From CAMYMQ01 sp963730305 (GTDB lineage Bacteria > Pseudomonadota > Alphaproteobacteria > Bin65): DNA of 64,000 nt. The stretch lies in the NCBI GenBank assembly GCA_963730305.1, contig CAVSRB010000002.1, positions 434,001 through 498,000 of the forward strand, written 5' to 3'. The first letter of the stretch is position 1. Every line of letters begins with the position of its first letter. Below the pieces are notes generated by a model. The model was not told the DNA's origin. It ran no database searches and was given only the letters and a program-made list of their open reading frames with translations. The translations under genes were made by a program, and so were the position numbers. Positions 8,729 through 17,231 of this stretch are shown in pieces.

Positions 8729-9502
8729 ATGCCGTCCTACGAACCGCTCAAATCCGCGCGCCGCGTGCTCGACGTGCTGCTGGCCCTCAACCGGGCGCCG
8801 GTGACCTCGATCCGCGAGCTGCACGCGGCGACGGATATCCCCAAGCCGACCCTGGTGCGCATCCTCGAGACCCTGATCGACGCCGGCTTCGTCGCGCGCG
8901 ACGCCAACCGGGCCGGCTATCAGGTGACCTCGGCGGTCACCGGCCTCAGCGCCGGGTTCCACGGCGAGCCGATGGTGGTCGAGGTCGCCGCGCCGCTGGC
9001 CCGCGCGCTGACCGTCGACATCCTGTGGCCGGTCGCGATCGCGACGCTCGACGTCGACGCCATGGTGGTGCGCTACAGCACCATCCCCGACAGCCCGCTC
9101 GCCCACGTCCACACCACGCTGAACAAGCGGCTGTCGCTGGTCGCCCGCGCCCACGGCCGGGCCTATCTCGCCTTCTGCCCCGAGGACGAGCGGCGGATCC
9201 TGCTCGACATGGTCGCCCGCTCCCAGGCGCCCGAGGACCGGGCGGCGCGCGCACCGAAGGCGATCGCCCGGGTGCTGCGCGAGGTCCGCGACAACGGCTA
9301 CGCCCTGCGCGACCCCGCGGTCGATCCGCAGACGAGCACGATGGCGGTGCCGGTGATGCGGGGCGACCGGGTCGTCGCCACGGTCGGCGCGACCTTCTTC
9401 ACCCGCGCACTGCCGCACCGCGCCGCGGTGTGCGATCTCGCGCCGCGGCTGTCGGACCTGGCGGCGTCGGTCGCCGCCCGGATGGGCGCGCCGGACGGCT
9501 AG
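8729..9502 (+). CDS. IclR-family regulator of the adjacent ring-cleavage operon
   Basis: Protein of 257 residues with an N-terminal winged helix-turn-helix (SIRELHAATDIPKPTLVRIL near residues 26-45) and a C-terminal IclR ligand domain with VARAHGRAYLAF and GYALRDPAVDPQTSTMAVPV. The start MPSYEPLKSARRVL at 8729 matches the usual IclR N terminus; longer readings run through the promoter. It is divergent from the FAH/SnoaL/MhpB/MetE-core operon and is the natural candidate for its control. The effector, probably an aromatic acid, is inferred from context. Confidence 0.9.
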   Translation: MPSYEPLKSARRVLDVLLALNRAPVTSIRELHAATDIPKPTLVRILETLIDAGFVARDANRAGYQVTSAVTGLSAGFHGEPMVVEVAAPLARALTVDILWPVAIATLDVDAMVVRYSTIPDSPLAHVHTTLNKRLSLVARAHGRAYLAFCPEDERRILLDMVARSQAPEDRAARAPKAIARVLREVRDNGYALRDPAVDPQTSTMAVPVMRGDRVVATVGATFFTRALPHRAAVCDLAPRLSDLAASVAARMGAPDG

Positions 9503-9535
9503 CCGCGCGGCGCGCCGAGGCCGGGTGCTACCGGC

Positions 9536-9934
9536 TCAGATCCAGCCGAGGATGGCCAGCGCCATGATCGCCTGGCCGACGAAGGCGGCGGCGAAGGCGA
9601 GCGTGCGCAGCACCGGGATCCCGGCGGCATAGATCACGAAATGCGCCATCCGCGCCCAGAAATAGAGCTGGACTGCGAACACCGTGGCGCCGGTCGACAC
9701 CTTGGCGGTGTTGGCGACGAGCACCAGGACGGTCATCACCGCCAGGTTCTCGATCGCGTTGGTGTGGGCCTTCATCATCCGCTGGGCCCAGGCCGATTGC
9801 GGCTTGTCGTCGGGCGACGGGTTGCCCATCGCCCCCATCAGGCCGCGGACCGCGGTCCGGTCGAGGATGTAGGGCACCCAGAACAGGCCGGTGATGATCG
9901 CCGTCAGTGCCAGCCAGAACAGCTCGGAAGTCAT
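9536..9934 (-). CDS. MAPEG-family membrane protein
   Basis: Protein of 132 residues with four predicted membrane helices (around LFWLALTAIITGLF, ENLAVMTVLVLVA, FAVQLYFWARMAHFVIYAA and FAAAFVGQAIMALAI). The order and the central R-M-K-A-H-x-N-A-x-E-N-L segment match MAPEG proteins, the family of microsomal glutathione transferase and leukotriene synthase relatives. The start at 9934 (MTSELF) is chosen over 10009, which would add a basic tail. Function in this bacterium is unknown; many bacterial MAPEG proteins are small inner-membrane proteins with possible glutathione-dependent activity. Confidence 0.85.
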   Translation of the reverse strand: MTSELFWLALTAIITGLFWVPYILDRTAVRGLMGAMGNPSPDDKPQSAWAQRMMKAHTNAIENLAVMTVLVLVANTAKVSTGATVFAVQLYFWARMAHFVIYAAGIPVLRTLAFAAAFVGQAIMALAILGWI

Positions 9935-10111
9935 GCTTCTCTTCCCCCTTTTGGCAGCCCCGGTCCAACGGGGCGGGCGCCGGCCGGATCTCCGCCGGAC
10001 CGGCTCCACCAGTATAGCGCGTCGTCAAGCGTGTAGACTCACGGAATTGTCGCCGACGCCGGTCGGGGGAGACTGCGGCGCGGCAGGCGTGCCGCTGCCG
10101 CGCGGACGCAG

Positions 10112-10618
10112 TCAGCGTGGGGGTGGCGGGCCGGGAGGGCCGGGCGGGCCCCGCCGATCACGGCGGTGGAAGCGCCGGTCGAACACGGCCTTGTAGAACT
10201 TCTTGCGCTGGTCGGGGCTCAGCTTCTCGGCGATCTCGCGGATGGTCTGGTGGATCAGCGTCTGGGCCGCGCCGCGGGCCGCGTGGATGCGCTGGAAGGC
10301 GGCCTCGACCCCGGCGGGGTCGGTGCCGGCCTTGTCGAGCGCGGCGCGGAAGGCGCGGTGCGCGTCGCGGATCGCGACGAGCTTGGCGCGGATCTCGGGC
10401 AGCTTCGCGCGCCACTGCTGCTCCGCCATGGCCCGGGTCTTGGCGTCGAGGGTGTGGAAGGCGGCGCGCAGGGCGAGGCGGCCGCGTCCCGGCGGCAGCC
10501 GGTGGCCGTGCCAGCCGCGGTTGACCACGCTGGCGACGATGAAGCCGGCCAGGAACAGGTTGACCGCGAGCGACGCGATCATCGTGATCCACAGGAAGCG
10601 GCGGGAGATCCGGCTCAC
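10112..10618 (-). CDS. Periplasmic heavy-metal-sensor / CpxP-Spy-like membrane-anchored protein
   Basis: Protein of 168 residues with a GTG start at 10618 that overlaps the upstream stop (GTGA). One N-terminal membrane helix (MIASLAVNLFLAGFIVASVV) is followed by a long helical periplasmic domain with FHTLDAKTRAMAEQQWRAK and LSPDQRKKFYKAVFDRR. That is the pattern of the CnrX/CpxP 'periplasmic heavy metal sensor' family. The tail is rich in Pro, Gly and Arg. Together with the two upstream genes it recalls CnrH-CnrY-CnrX, in which CnrX detects a periplasmic signal and relieves anti-sigma CnrY. The signal here is unknown. Confidence 0.75.
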   Translation of the reverse strand: MSRISRRFLWITMIASLAVNLFLAGFIVASVVNRGWHGHRLPPGRGRLALRAAFHTLDAKTRAMAEQQWRAKLPEIRAKLVAIRDAHRAFRAALDKAGTDPAGVEAAFQRIHAARGAAQTLIHQTIREIAEKLSPDQRKKFYKAVFDRRFHRRDRRGPPGPPGPPPPR

Positions 10619-11073
10619 TGCGGGGCGTCCAGATCGAGCGAGGCGTAGTTGACGATCAGCGAGGAGATCTCGCTGTCGGCGCTGGTGCCGTTGCTGGTGC
10701 CGGTATCGACCACCGGGGCCGGGGCCACCGCGCCGACCAGCACGCCGAGCATGGCGGCGACCGCCAGCCCGGTGACCGGCCGCCACATCGCGCCGAACAC
10801 GAGGCGCAGGCGCGCGCCCCTGGGCCGCGGCGCTTCGGACAGGATGCGGCCGGCGAGCGCCGCGGTCGGCTGCGGCGGGATCGGAGCGGCGTCGAGCAGG
10901 CGGTCGAGCCGCGCGGCGGCGGCCATGTCAGGTTGGATATCCTTACCCAGGCGATCACCCAGGCGCCGCGCCGCGTCGCGCTCCGCCTCGGGCCAGCGCG
11001 CCGGATCGGCCCCATAGGCCGCGGCCAGCGCCGCCAGGCGCTCGGCCGAGAGTTCGTGTTCCTTCCCGCTCAT
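10615..11073 (-). CDS. Single-span membrane protein, probable anti-sigma factor
   Basis: Protein of 152 residues. The N-terminal cytoplasmic part (about 90 residues) has the LAALAAAYGADPARWPEAER pattern seen in alphaproteobacterial proteins encoded after ECF sigma genes. One membrane helix follows (PVTGLAVAAMLGVLVGAVA, about residues 99-117), then a short periplasmic tail. It overlaps the ECF sigma gene by 4 bases and the sensor gene by 4 bases. Topology and position support a membrane anti-sigma that sequesters the sigma factor, but the sequence itself is weakly conserved. Confidence 0.7.
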   Translation of the reverse strand: MSGKEHELSAERLAALAAAYGADPARWPEAERDAARRLGDRLGKDIQPDMAAAARLDRLLDAAPIPPQPTAALAGRILSEAPRPRGARLRLVFGAMWRPVTGLAVAAMLGVLVGAVAPAPVVDTGTSNGTSADSEISSLIVNYASLDLDAPQ

Positions 11074-11666
11074 TCCGTGTTCCCCAAAAGATCCTCGCGC
11101 TGGTCTTCGAGCCGTTCCCTGAGGCTTCGCCTCCCCCGGGCGAGCAGCGACTCGAGCGCGTCGACGCTTACGTCCAATACCTCCGCCGCCTCGATATTCG
11201 TCATGCCATCATAATGCACCAGGGCGATCGCTGCGCGCTGCCGTTCGGGCAGGGCGTCGACCGCATCCTGGACCACGGCGGCAACCTGGCTCGACTGGTG
11301 CGCCTCGGCGGGGGTCGGCGCGCCGTCGGCCAGTTCCATCACCGTGATGTCGGTCTGCGGCCGGCGCCGCCGCAACTGGTCGACGCAGGCGTTGTACAGG
11401 ACCGTGCGCAGCCAGGTGCCGATCTGCGCCTTGGCGCGCCAGCGCGGCGCCTGGCGCCACAGCCGCAGAAAGGCCTCCTGGGCGACGTCTTCCGCGAGCG
11501 ACCGCTCGCCCAGCATGCGCCAGGCGAAGCCGATCGCGCCCGAAAGATGCCGGTCCACGACCTGCCGCGCCGCCGCTTGATCGCCGCCGGCGACCCGGTG
11601 CATCAGCGCCGCGTCGGCCTCGATCTGCGACTGTCCGGCCGATGCCGCCTTGCTCGCCCCCGTCAT
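11070..11666 (-). CDS. ECF-type RNA polymerase sigma factor
   Basis: Protein of 198 residues with region 2 (FAWRMLGERSLAEDVAQEAFLRLW, core promoter -10 contact) and region 4 (ALPERQRAAIALVHYDGMTN followed by IEAAEVLDVSVDALESLLAR). Regions 1 and 3 of housekeeping sigma are absent. Start 11666 (MTGASKAAS) is used; an in-frame ATG at 11729 would add 21 residues and has a GGAA nearby, so it remains possible. First gene of a three-gene coupled operon with the probable anti-sigma and periplasmic sensor. Its regulon is unknown. Confidence 0.92.
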   Translation of the reverse strand: MTGASKAASAGQSQIEADAALMHRVAGGDQAAARQVVDRHLSGAIGFAWRMLGERSLAEDVAQEAFLRLWRQAPRWRAKAQIGTWLRTVLYNACVDQLRRRRPQTDITVMELADGAPTPAEAHQSSQVAAVVQDAVDALPERQRAAIALVHYDGMTNIEAAEVLDVSVDALESLLARGRRSLRERLEDQREDLLGNTE

Positions 11667-11891
11667 GGTGGGCGAGTTTGCCCGACCGGGCCGGGGCAGG
11701 GCCAGCGCAAAGGCCGCCGTTCGGCTCATCTCGACGTTTCCGGGCCGCTAGCGGTCGCGCCGGGCCCGGCGTATCGGCTCGGCGTGAAAGGTCGCGGCGG
11801 TATCGCGCATCGGACAGGCTCCGTGGTGTCGTGCTCCGGTCTCGATGTATTCAACGCGCCGCCGTCGGATTTCCGTCGCCGGCCCCGGCGC

Positions 11892-14207
11892 TTAGCCGCC
11901 GGCGTGGATCGCCTGCCACACCCGCTGCGGGGTCATCGGCATGCGCAGGTCGCGCACGCCGTAGTCGGCCAGCGCATCGACCACGGCGTTGACCATCACC
12001 GGCAGGGCGCCGACCGTGCCCGATTCGCCGCCGCCTTTGACCCCCAGCGGGTTGGTCGTGCAGGCGACGTCGTGGTGGTCGAGGGTGAAGTCGGGCAGGT
12101 CGTCGGCCCGCGGCATGGCGTAGTCCATGAACGAGCCGGTCAGCAGCTGGCCGCTCTCCGGGTCGTAGATATGGTCCTCCATCAGGGTCTGGCCGAGGCC
12201 CTGGACGATGCCGCCGTGGATCTGGCCGGCATAGAGCAGCGGGTTGAGGATGCGGCCCGAATCGTCGACCGCGATGTAGCGGTCGATCTCGATCCGCCCG
12301 GTCTCCGGGTCGACCTCGAGCTCGACGATGTGGCAGCCGTTGGGGAAGTTGGGTCCGGTCGGCGAGAAGTCGCCGACGGCCTCGATGCCGGGCCCGAAGG
12401 CGGCGGTCGGCCCCCCCGGCAGGAAGGCCTGGAACAGGATCTCGGTCCAGCCGGCGGTCTTGTCGGTGCCGGCGACGGTGAAGGCGCCGTCGGCGAACTC
12501 GATGTCGTCGGCCGAGGCCTCGAACATCACCCCGGCGACCTTCTTGGCCCGCTCGATCACCTTGTCGGCGGCGTCGCGCAGGGCGCTGCCGCCCACGGTC
12601 ATGCTGCGCGATGCGTAGGTGCCGCGGCCGAAGGCGACCTTGTCGGTGTCGCCCTGGATCATGTTGATCTTCTCGACGTCGACGCCCAGCCACTCCGAGA
12701 CCATCTGGCGGTAGACCGTCTCGTGGCCCTGGCCGTGGTTGTGGGTGCCGGCGACGATGGTGACGTTCCCGGTCGGGTCGAAGCGCAGCTCCATCCGGTC
12801 GTTGAAGATGGCGCTGGTCTCGATGAAATAGGCGATGCCCCGGCCGCGCAGCAGGCCCTTGTCGGCGCTGGCCTGCTTGCGGGCGGCATAGCCGCCCCAG
12901 TCGGCGATGCCGACGGCCTTGTCCATCACGGTCTCGAACTCGCCGGTGTCGTAGGTCTGGCCGAACGGGTTCGCGAACGGCATCTGGTCCGGCGTGATGA
13001 AGTTCCGGCGGCGCAGCTCGACCGGATCGATGTCCAGCTCGCGGGCCGCGACGTCGATCAGCCGCTCGATCACGTGGATCGCCTCGGGCCGGCCGGCGCC
13101 GCGATAGGGGCCGGTGTAGGCGGTGTTGGTGAACACCACGTCGGCGTGGAGGCTGGCGGCCGGCACGGCGTAGGAGCCGGTGAACATGGTCGTGCCCATC
13201 AGCGACGGCACCGGGCCGCCGGAGGCGACATAGGCGCCCAGCGCGAACGCGGTCTGCGCGCGCAGGCCCAGGATCTTGCCGTCGGCGTCGAGCGCGAGCT
13301 CGCCGTGGCAGACCATGTCGCGGCCGTGGTGGTCGGCCATCATCCCCTCGGCGCGGGTCGAGGTCCAGCGCACCGGCACGCCCAGGGTGCGCGTGGCGTG
13401 GCAGCACAGCACGTCCTCGAGGAAGATGTTGTTCTTCATGCCGAAGCCGCCGCCGACGTCGGGGCTGACCACGCGGAGCTGGGTCTCCGGGATCTTGAGG
13501 ACCTCGGCGGCGAGCGGCGCCCGCAGGCCGTGCGGGTTCTGCGTGGCGGTGTAGAGCGTGATCCGGTCGTCGGCCGGGTCGACGGCCGCCAGGCAGGCGC
13601 GCGGCTCCATCGTGTTGGGCGATACCCGGTTGGCGACCAGGTCCAGCGAGACGACGTGGGCGGCCTTGGCGAAGGCCGCGTCGGCCGCGGCCGGGTCGCC
13701 GCGGTCGATGGTGTAGCAGACGTTGTCCGGCGATTCGTCCCACACCGCGGCGGCGCCGCCCGTGGCCTCGCCGGTCGAGACGATCGGGGTCAGCTCCTCG
13801 TACTCGACCTCGATCAGCTCCGCGGCGTCTTCCGCCTGGGCGCGGGTCCCGGCGACGACGAAGGCGACCGGCTCGCCGATGTGGCGGACCCGGTCGACCG
13901 CCAGCACGGGCTGCTTCGGCCAGAACCTGGGCGGGCTGCCGCCCATGATCGGCGGGAACAGCGCGCAGGAGACGGGGCCGACCTTGGCGGCTTCCAGGTC
14001 GGCGCCGGTCAGCACCAGCAGCACGCCGTCGGCCGCCTTCGCCGCCTCGACGTCGATCGATTCGATCCGCGCGGCGGCGTGGGGCGAGCGCAGCACGTAG
14101 CCCCAGACCTGGCCCGGCAGCTTGATGTCGTCGACGTAGCGACCCCGCCCGGTCAGGAACTTCGGGTCCTCGTGGCGCGCTACCGGTTGTCCGACCCCGA
14201 ATTTCAT
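11892..14207 (-). CDS. Xanthine dehydrogenase/aldehyde oxidase-family molybdopterin subunit (CODH form II-like), stand-alone
   Basis: Protein of 771 residues, full length for the large catalytic subunit of the CoxL/aldehyde oxidase family. It carries DVGGGFGMKN, the active-site loop PYRGAGRPEA (form II AYRGAGR type, not the Cys-bearing AYxCSFR loop of true CO dehydrogenase), GQGHETVYRQM, and GGGESGTVGA with the catalytic Glu. It should therefore hydroxylate an aldehyde or heterocycle at a Mo-pterin centre. The Fe-S (small) and FAD (medium) subunits are not adjacent, which is unusual for this family. Divergent from the LigW-like gene. Confidence 0.92.
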   Translation of the reverse strand: MKFGVGQPVARHEDPKFLTGRGRYVDDIKLPGQVWGYVLRSPHAAARIESIDVEAAKAADGVLLVLTGADLEAAKVGPVSCALFPPIMGGSPPRFWPKQPVLAVDRVRHIGEPVAFVVAGTRAQAEDAAELIEVEYEELTPIVSTGEATGGAAAVWDESPDNVCYTIDRGDPAAADAAFAKAAHVVSLDLVANRVSPNTMEPRACLAAVDPADDRITLYTATQNPHGLRAPLAAEVLKIPETQLRVVSPDVGGGFGMKNNIFLEDVLCCHATRTLGVPVRWTSTRAEGMMADHHGRDMVCHGELALDADGKILGLRAQTAFALGAYVASGGPVPSLMGTTMFTGSYAVPAASLHADVVFTNTAYTGPYRGAGRPEAIHVIERLIDVAARELDIDPVELRRRNFITPDQMPFANPFGQTYDTGEFETVMDKAVGIADWGGYAARKQASADKGLLRGRGIAYFIETSAIFNDRMELRFDPTGNVTIVAGTHNHGQGHETVYRQMVSEWLGVDVEKINMIQGDTDKVAFGRGTYASRSMTVGGSALRDAADKVIERAKKVAGVMFEASADDIEFADGAFTVAGTDKTAGWTEILFQAFLPGGPTAAFGPGIEAVGDFSPTGPNFPNGCHIVELEVDPETGRIEIDRYIAVDDSGRILNPLLYAGQIHGGIVQGLGQTLMEDHIYDPESGQLLTGSFMDYAMPRADDLPDFTLDHHDVACTTNPLGVKGGGESGTVGALPVMVNAVVDALADYGVRDLRMPMTPQRVWQAIHAGG

Positions 14208-14559
14208 CTGACGGCTCTCCTCCCAGGATTTGATTGGCCGGCGATCTTAGCGGTGTGCGCGGGAATGTTAAGGGGGAGTTGGCGTCCGGCTGCGATTCGG
14301 CGGCGTCCGGCCTGGCGCGGCGGCGGAAGACGGCGGAGGGTTATCATCGGTTATCAACGGTTATCTTCTCGCTGGGGCGGGACGGATCGGTGCACGTGCC
14401 GGTCCGCTCCTCGCACGGGTCTGATATGGGCGGTCATAGGAATAAATACAATATCCACTGCCGCGCCGACATCATGCTTGCGCATGCAGCCGAAATATTT
14501 GTTAGGTGGTAACCGCGATCGTCGGCGCAGAACGGTCGACCAAATCACCAGGAGGACCC
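14208..14559. other. Divergent control region between Mo-hydroxylase and LigW-like genes
   Basis: This 352-base gap has no credible gene. It contains three tandem 10-base repeats (14339-14368, listed separately) and an AT-rich stretch around 14438-14512 (GGAATAAATACAATATCC, then AAATATTTGTTAGG) that probably holds the promoter of the downstream gene. A good AGGAGG ribosome site lies just before 14560. Confidence 0.5.
14339..14368 (+). repeat. Three tandem 10-base repeats, candidate regulator site
   Basis: GGTTATCATC, GGTTATCAAC and GGTTATCTTC follow each other without gaps (14339-14348, 14349-14358, 14359-14368). A 10-base period puts each copy on the same DNA face, as in cooperative binding sites. 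They lie in the divergent promoter region between the molybdenum hydroxylase and the LigW-like decarboxylase. The binding protein is unknown. Confidence 0.6.
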
Positions 14560-15606
14560 ATGACCGAGAAGAACCCCAACCCGCCTTATAAGCGCATCGC
14601 CACCGAGGAGGCCTGGGCGCCGGCGGAGATGTTGAAGCTCTATCACAAGGAGATCGCGGAGAAGAACATCGACGATCCGGGCTTCCACAGTCTGTGGGGG
14701 TTCTTCGGCGGCAACTCGGACATCGCCAAGGCCCACAACCGGCGCATCCAGGACCTCGACGACGAGCGGCTGCGGGACATGGACAACTCGGGCATCGACA
14801 TCGCGGTCCTGTCGCTGACCTCGCCCGGCGTGCAGCTGTTCGACCCGGCGACGGCGACGACGCTGGCCGAGCGCTTCAATGACGAGCTGGCCGAGGGGGT
14901 TGCGCGCCATCCCGACCGTTACGTCGGCCTCGCCGCGTTCAGTCCGCTCGAACCGGCCAACGCGGCCAAGGAGCTGGAGCGCGGTGTCAAGAAGCTGGGC
15001 CTGCGCGGCGGCATCGTGAATTCCCACACCCACGGCATCTATCTCGACGACGAGAAATATTGGGCGATCTTCGAGGCGGCCGAGGCGCTCGACGTGCCGA
15101 TCTACCTGCATCCCCAGTCGCCACCGCCCAAGATGATCGAGCCCTTCCTCGACCGCGCGCTCGACGCCGCCGTCTACGGCTTCGCCTGCGAGACCGGGCT
15201 GCACGCGCTCAAGCTGGTCGTGGCCGGCGTGTTCGACCGTTTCCCGAAACTGCAGATCGTGCTCGGCCATACCGGCGAGGCGCTGCCCTTCTGGCTGTCG
15301 CGGATCGACTTCATGCACACCCGCATCTCGCGCTCGAACCGCCACCCCAACGTCAAGCCGCTGAAGCGCCTCGCCAGCGACTACCTCAAGGAGAACTTCC
15401 ACTATACCTCCAGCGGCATCGGCTGGACCCCGCCGATCATGTTCTGCCGCGAGGTGATCGGCCCCGACCGGATGATGTACGCGATGGATTATCCCTGGCA
15501 GTTCGTGCCCGAGGAGATCGGCGAGCTCGAAACCATGCCGATCGGCGACGCCGGCCTGAAGCAGTTCTTCGAGGACAACGCCCGGGCGCTGTTCAAGATC
15601 GGATAG
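14560..15606 (+). CDS. LigW-like nonoxidative aromatic decarboxylase (amidohydrolase superfamily)
   Basis: Protein of 348 residues of the ACMSD/gamma-resorcylate decarboxylase group. Its N terminus RIATEEAWAPAEML resembles LigW, 5-carboxyvanillate decarboxylase, rather than the E-x-H start of other amidohydrolases. Other landmarks are DMDNSGIDIAVLSLTSPGVQ, VPIYLHPQSPP (metal His), LGHTGEALPFW (catalytic His) and YAMDYPWQF (metal Asp). The expected chemistry is Mn-dependent removal of a ring carboxylate. The start at 14560 follows a clear AGGAGG site. It may act on products related to lignin monomers; the substrate is not proven. Confidence 0.85.
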   Translation: MTEKNPNPPYKRIATEEAWAPAEMLKLYHKEIAEKNIDDPGFHSLWGFFGGNSDIAKAHNRRIQDLDDERLRDMDNSGIDIAVLSLTSPGVQLFDPATATTLAERFNDELAEGVARHPDRYVGLAAFSPLEPANAAKELERGVKKLGLRGGIVNSHTHGIYLDDEKYWAIFEAAEALDVPIYLHPQSPPPKMIEPFLDRALDAAVYGFACETGLHALKLVVAGVFDRFPKLQIVLGHTGEALPFWLSRIDFMHTRISRSNRHPNVKPLKRLASDYLKENFHYTSSGIGWTPPIMFCREVIGPDRMMYAMDYPWQFVPEEIGELETMPIGDAGLKQFFEDNARALFKIG

Positions 15607-15731
15607 GGCGGGGGCGGCGTCGGGGCGCGCCTCCGTATCCAGAGGCACACCCCGCCGCCACGGCTCGGGCCGGGCTTGTTCCGGAAGCCCACCGCCGCCG
15701 TGAGCGTCGCCGCCGATTCGGGAACAGGCTC

Positions 15732-16529
15732 TTGACGGTACAAGGCATTCCCGCCGAGATCGAAGCCGCGATCCAGCAGCGCCTGGACGGGATCGAACGC
15801 GACCATGCCGTCCGCATCCTGTTCGCGATCGAATCGGGGAGCCGGGCCTGGGGCTTTCCGTCGCCCGATTCCGATTTCGACGTCCGCTTCGTCTATGTGC
15901 ACGAGCCGAGCTGGTACCTGTCGATCGACAGGCGGCGCGACGTCATCGAACTGCCGATCGAAGGCGACCTGGACATCAACGGCTGGGACCTGAGGAAGGC
16001 GCTCGATCTTCTGATCAAGCCCAACCCGGTGATCCTCGAATGGCTCCGCTCGCCGATCGTCTACCGGTCCGATCCCGACGCGATGCGGCGCCTGCGCGAT
16101 CTCGGCGACCGAACGGCCCACCGCCGCCCGTCGACCTATCACTACCTGCACCTCGTCAACTCCCAGTACCGGCGCTTCATCGCCGGGAAGGAGACGGTGC
16201 CGATCAAGAAGTATTTCTATGCCTTGAGGCCCGCGCTCGCGCTCGCGTGGCTGCGGACGCACCCGGACGAGCCGGTGCCCATGGCGCTGCCGGCCTTGCG
16301 CGCGGGGATTCGGCTGCCGGCCGGCGTCGATCGCTTCGTCGACGAGCTGCTGGCCCGCAAGGCGGCGACCCGGGAGCTGGGGGAAGGGCCGCGCAACGCG
16401 GCGCTGGACGCGTACATGGAAGCCGAGATCGAGCAGGCCTCGGAACGCCTGAAGGGGCGCGATCCCGACGCGGACGATCTGCTGGACGAGGCGAACAGCT
16501 TGTTTCGGGATCTGGTCGGATCCGGGTGA
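15732..16529 (+). CDS. RlaP/YcgL-type nucleotidyltransferase
   Basis: Protein of 265 residues, TTG start at 15732 after a GGGAACAGG stretch. The DNA polymerase beta-type nucleotidyltransferase signature is clear: GSRAWGFPSPDSDFDVR (GS...DxD metal site) near residues 37-53, with a third carboxylate in LDINGWDLRKAL. The C-terminal helical domain (LRDLGDRTAHR to LDEANSLFRDLV) matches the RlaP family (RNA-repair-associated polymerase-beta-like proteins such as Bacillus YcgL). No RNA ligase or repair gene is adjacent. The biochemical role is unknown; nucleotide transfer to RNA, protein or a small molecule is all possible. Confidence 0.8.
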   Translation: MTVQGIPAEIEAAIQQRLDGIERDHAVRILFAIESGSRAWGFPSPDSDFDVRFVYVHEPSWYLSIDRRRDVIELPIEGDLDINGWDLRKALDLLIKPNPVILEWLRSPIVYRSDPDAMRRLRDLGDRTAHRRPSTYHYLHLVNSQYRRFIAGKETVPIKKYFYALRPALALAWLRTHPDEPVPMALPALRAGIRLPAGVDRFVDELLARKAATRELGEGPRNAALDAYMEAEIEQASERLKGRDPDADDLLDEANSLFRDLVGSG

Positions 16530-16833
16530 CGGAGGCCTGGGCCGTTCGGCGCGCGGCAGCGGCCACTGGTCGGCGTCCGTCCCTTTTGGTGGACCGATGC
16601 GCGCCCCAGCCGGGTTCCGGCGGAACGACGGCTTTCGCCCCGGCGGCGGCGCTAGCGCGCAACATGCGTCGCGGCCGACGGAAAGATATTCTTCACGATT
16701 GTGCCGCAACCCTGCATGATTGACCGCTCGCCGGTTCGGGAGATGCAAGCTGCCGACGATGAATGAATGATTCGCCCTGTTTGGGCCGGCCCGTCGGCAC
16801 CGTGACCAAAACATGATCAGGAGAGGAAACTCC
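16530..16833. other. Intergenic region before small secreted protein
   Basis: 304 bases without a convincing gene. The right half has lower G+C (AAAGATATTCTTCACG near 16681, then TGAATGAATGATTCG near 16761) and probably carries the promoter for the secreted-protein gene. No repeat or hairpin stood out. Confidence 0.4.
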
Positions 16834-17178
16834 ATGAAACGCGCGATCAAGTTCCTGGCCCCGCTGGGGCTGCTACTGCTCACGGCTCAAACCTGCACGG
16901 TAACCGGACCGCCAGGTCCCGGCCCTGGGCCTAGTCCCGGACCGTACTACCGGACCTTCTTCAACCCGCGGATCAATGGCTCGGTTGTCGACCATTGTTC
17001 GCCGTGGGCTCGGAACTGCGGATGGCGAACGGCGACCCGCTATTGCCGTCGACGGGGTTACCGCCGTGCGGTCCGGTGGAGCACCTACCGGCCCGGCCGT
17101 ACCTGGGTGATGATCAGCCGCCGCCGTTGCGTGGGCCCGGCCTGCACGGGTTTCAGCCGCGTCCGCTGCGTCCGCTGA
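16834..17178 (+). CDS. Small secreted Cys/Arg-rich protein of unknown function
   Basis: Protein of 114 residues with a signal peptide (MKRAIKFLAPLGLLLLTAQT). The mature part starts with a Pro/Gly run (GPPGPGPGPSPGP) and continues with a Tyr-, Arg- and Cys-rich segment containing about six cysteines. This suggests a compact disulphide-bonded periplasmic or extracellular protein. The ATG at 16834 has an AGGAGAGG ribosome site. A Cys near the signal end (AQTC) does not fit a standard lipobox well. No family recognised. It is monocistronic. Confidence 0.65.
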   Translation: MKRAIKFLAPLGLLLLTAQTCTVTGPPGPGPGPSPGPYYRTFFNPRINGSVVDHCSPWARNCGWRTATRYCRRRGYRRAVRWSTYRPGRTWVMISRRRCVGPACTGFSRVRCVR

Positions 17179-17186
17179 CCCGCGGT

Positions 17187-17231
17187 CCCGAACCCGGCGA
17201 TCCCGAAGCCGGCGATCTCGAACCTGGCGAC
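17187..17231 (+). repeat. Three tandem 15-base repeats
   Basis: CCCGAACCCGGCGAT, CCCGAAGCCGGCGAT and CTCGAACCTGGCGAC run head to tail just after the secreted-protein stop. Read in one frame they would encode a PEPGD-like pentapeptide repeat, but that frame has no supported gene. Confidence 0.6.

Noticed and set aside
11214..14591. Very long plus-strand open frame across the molybdenum hydroxylase gene
   Set aside because: Low-complexity Arg/Gly/Val/Asp/His-rich translation antisense to a clearly conserved 771-residue enzyme; a GC-rich shadow.
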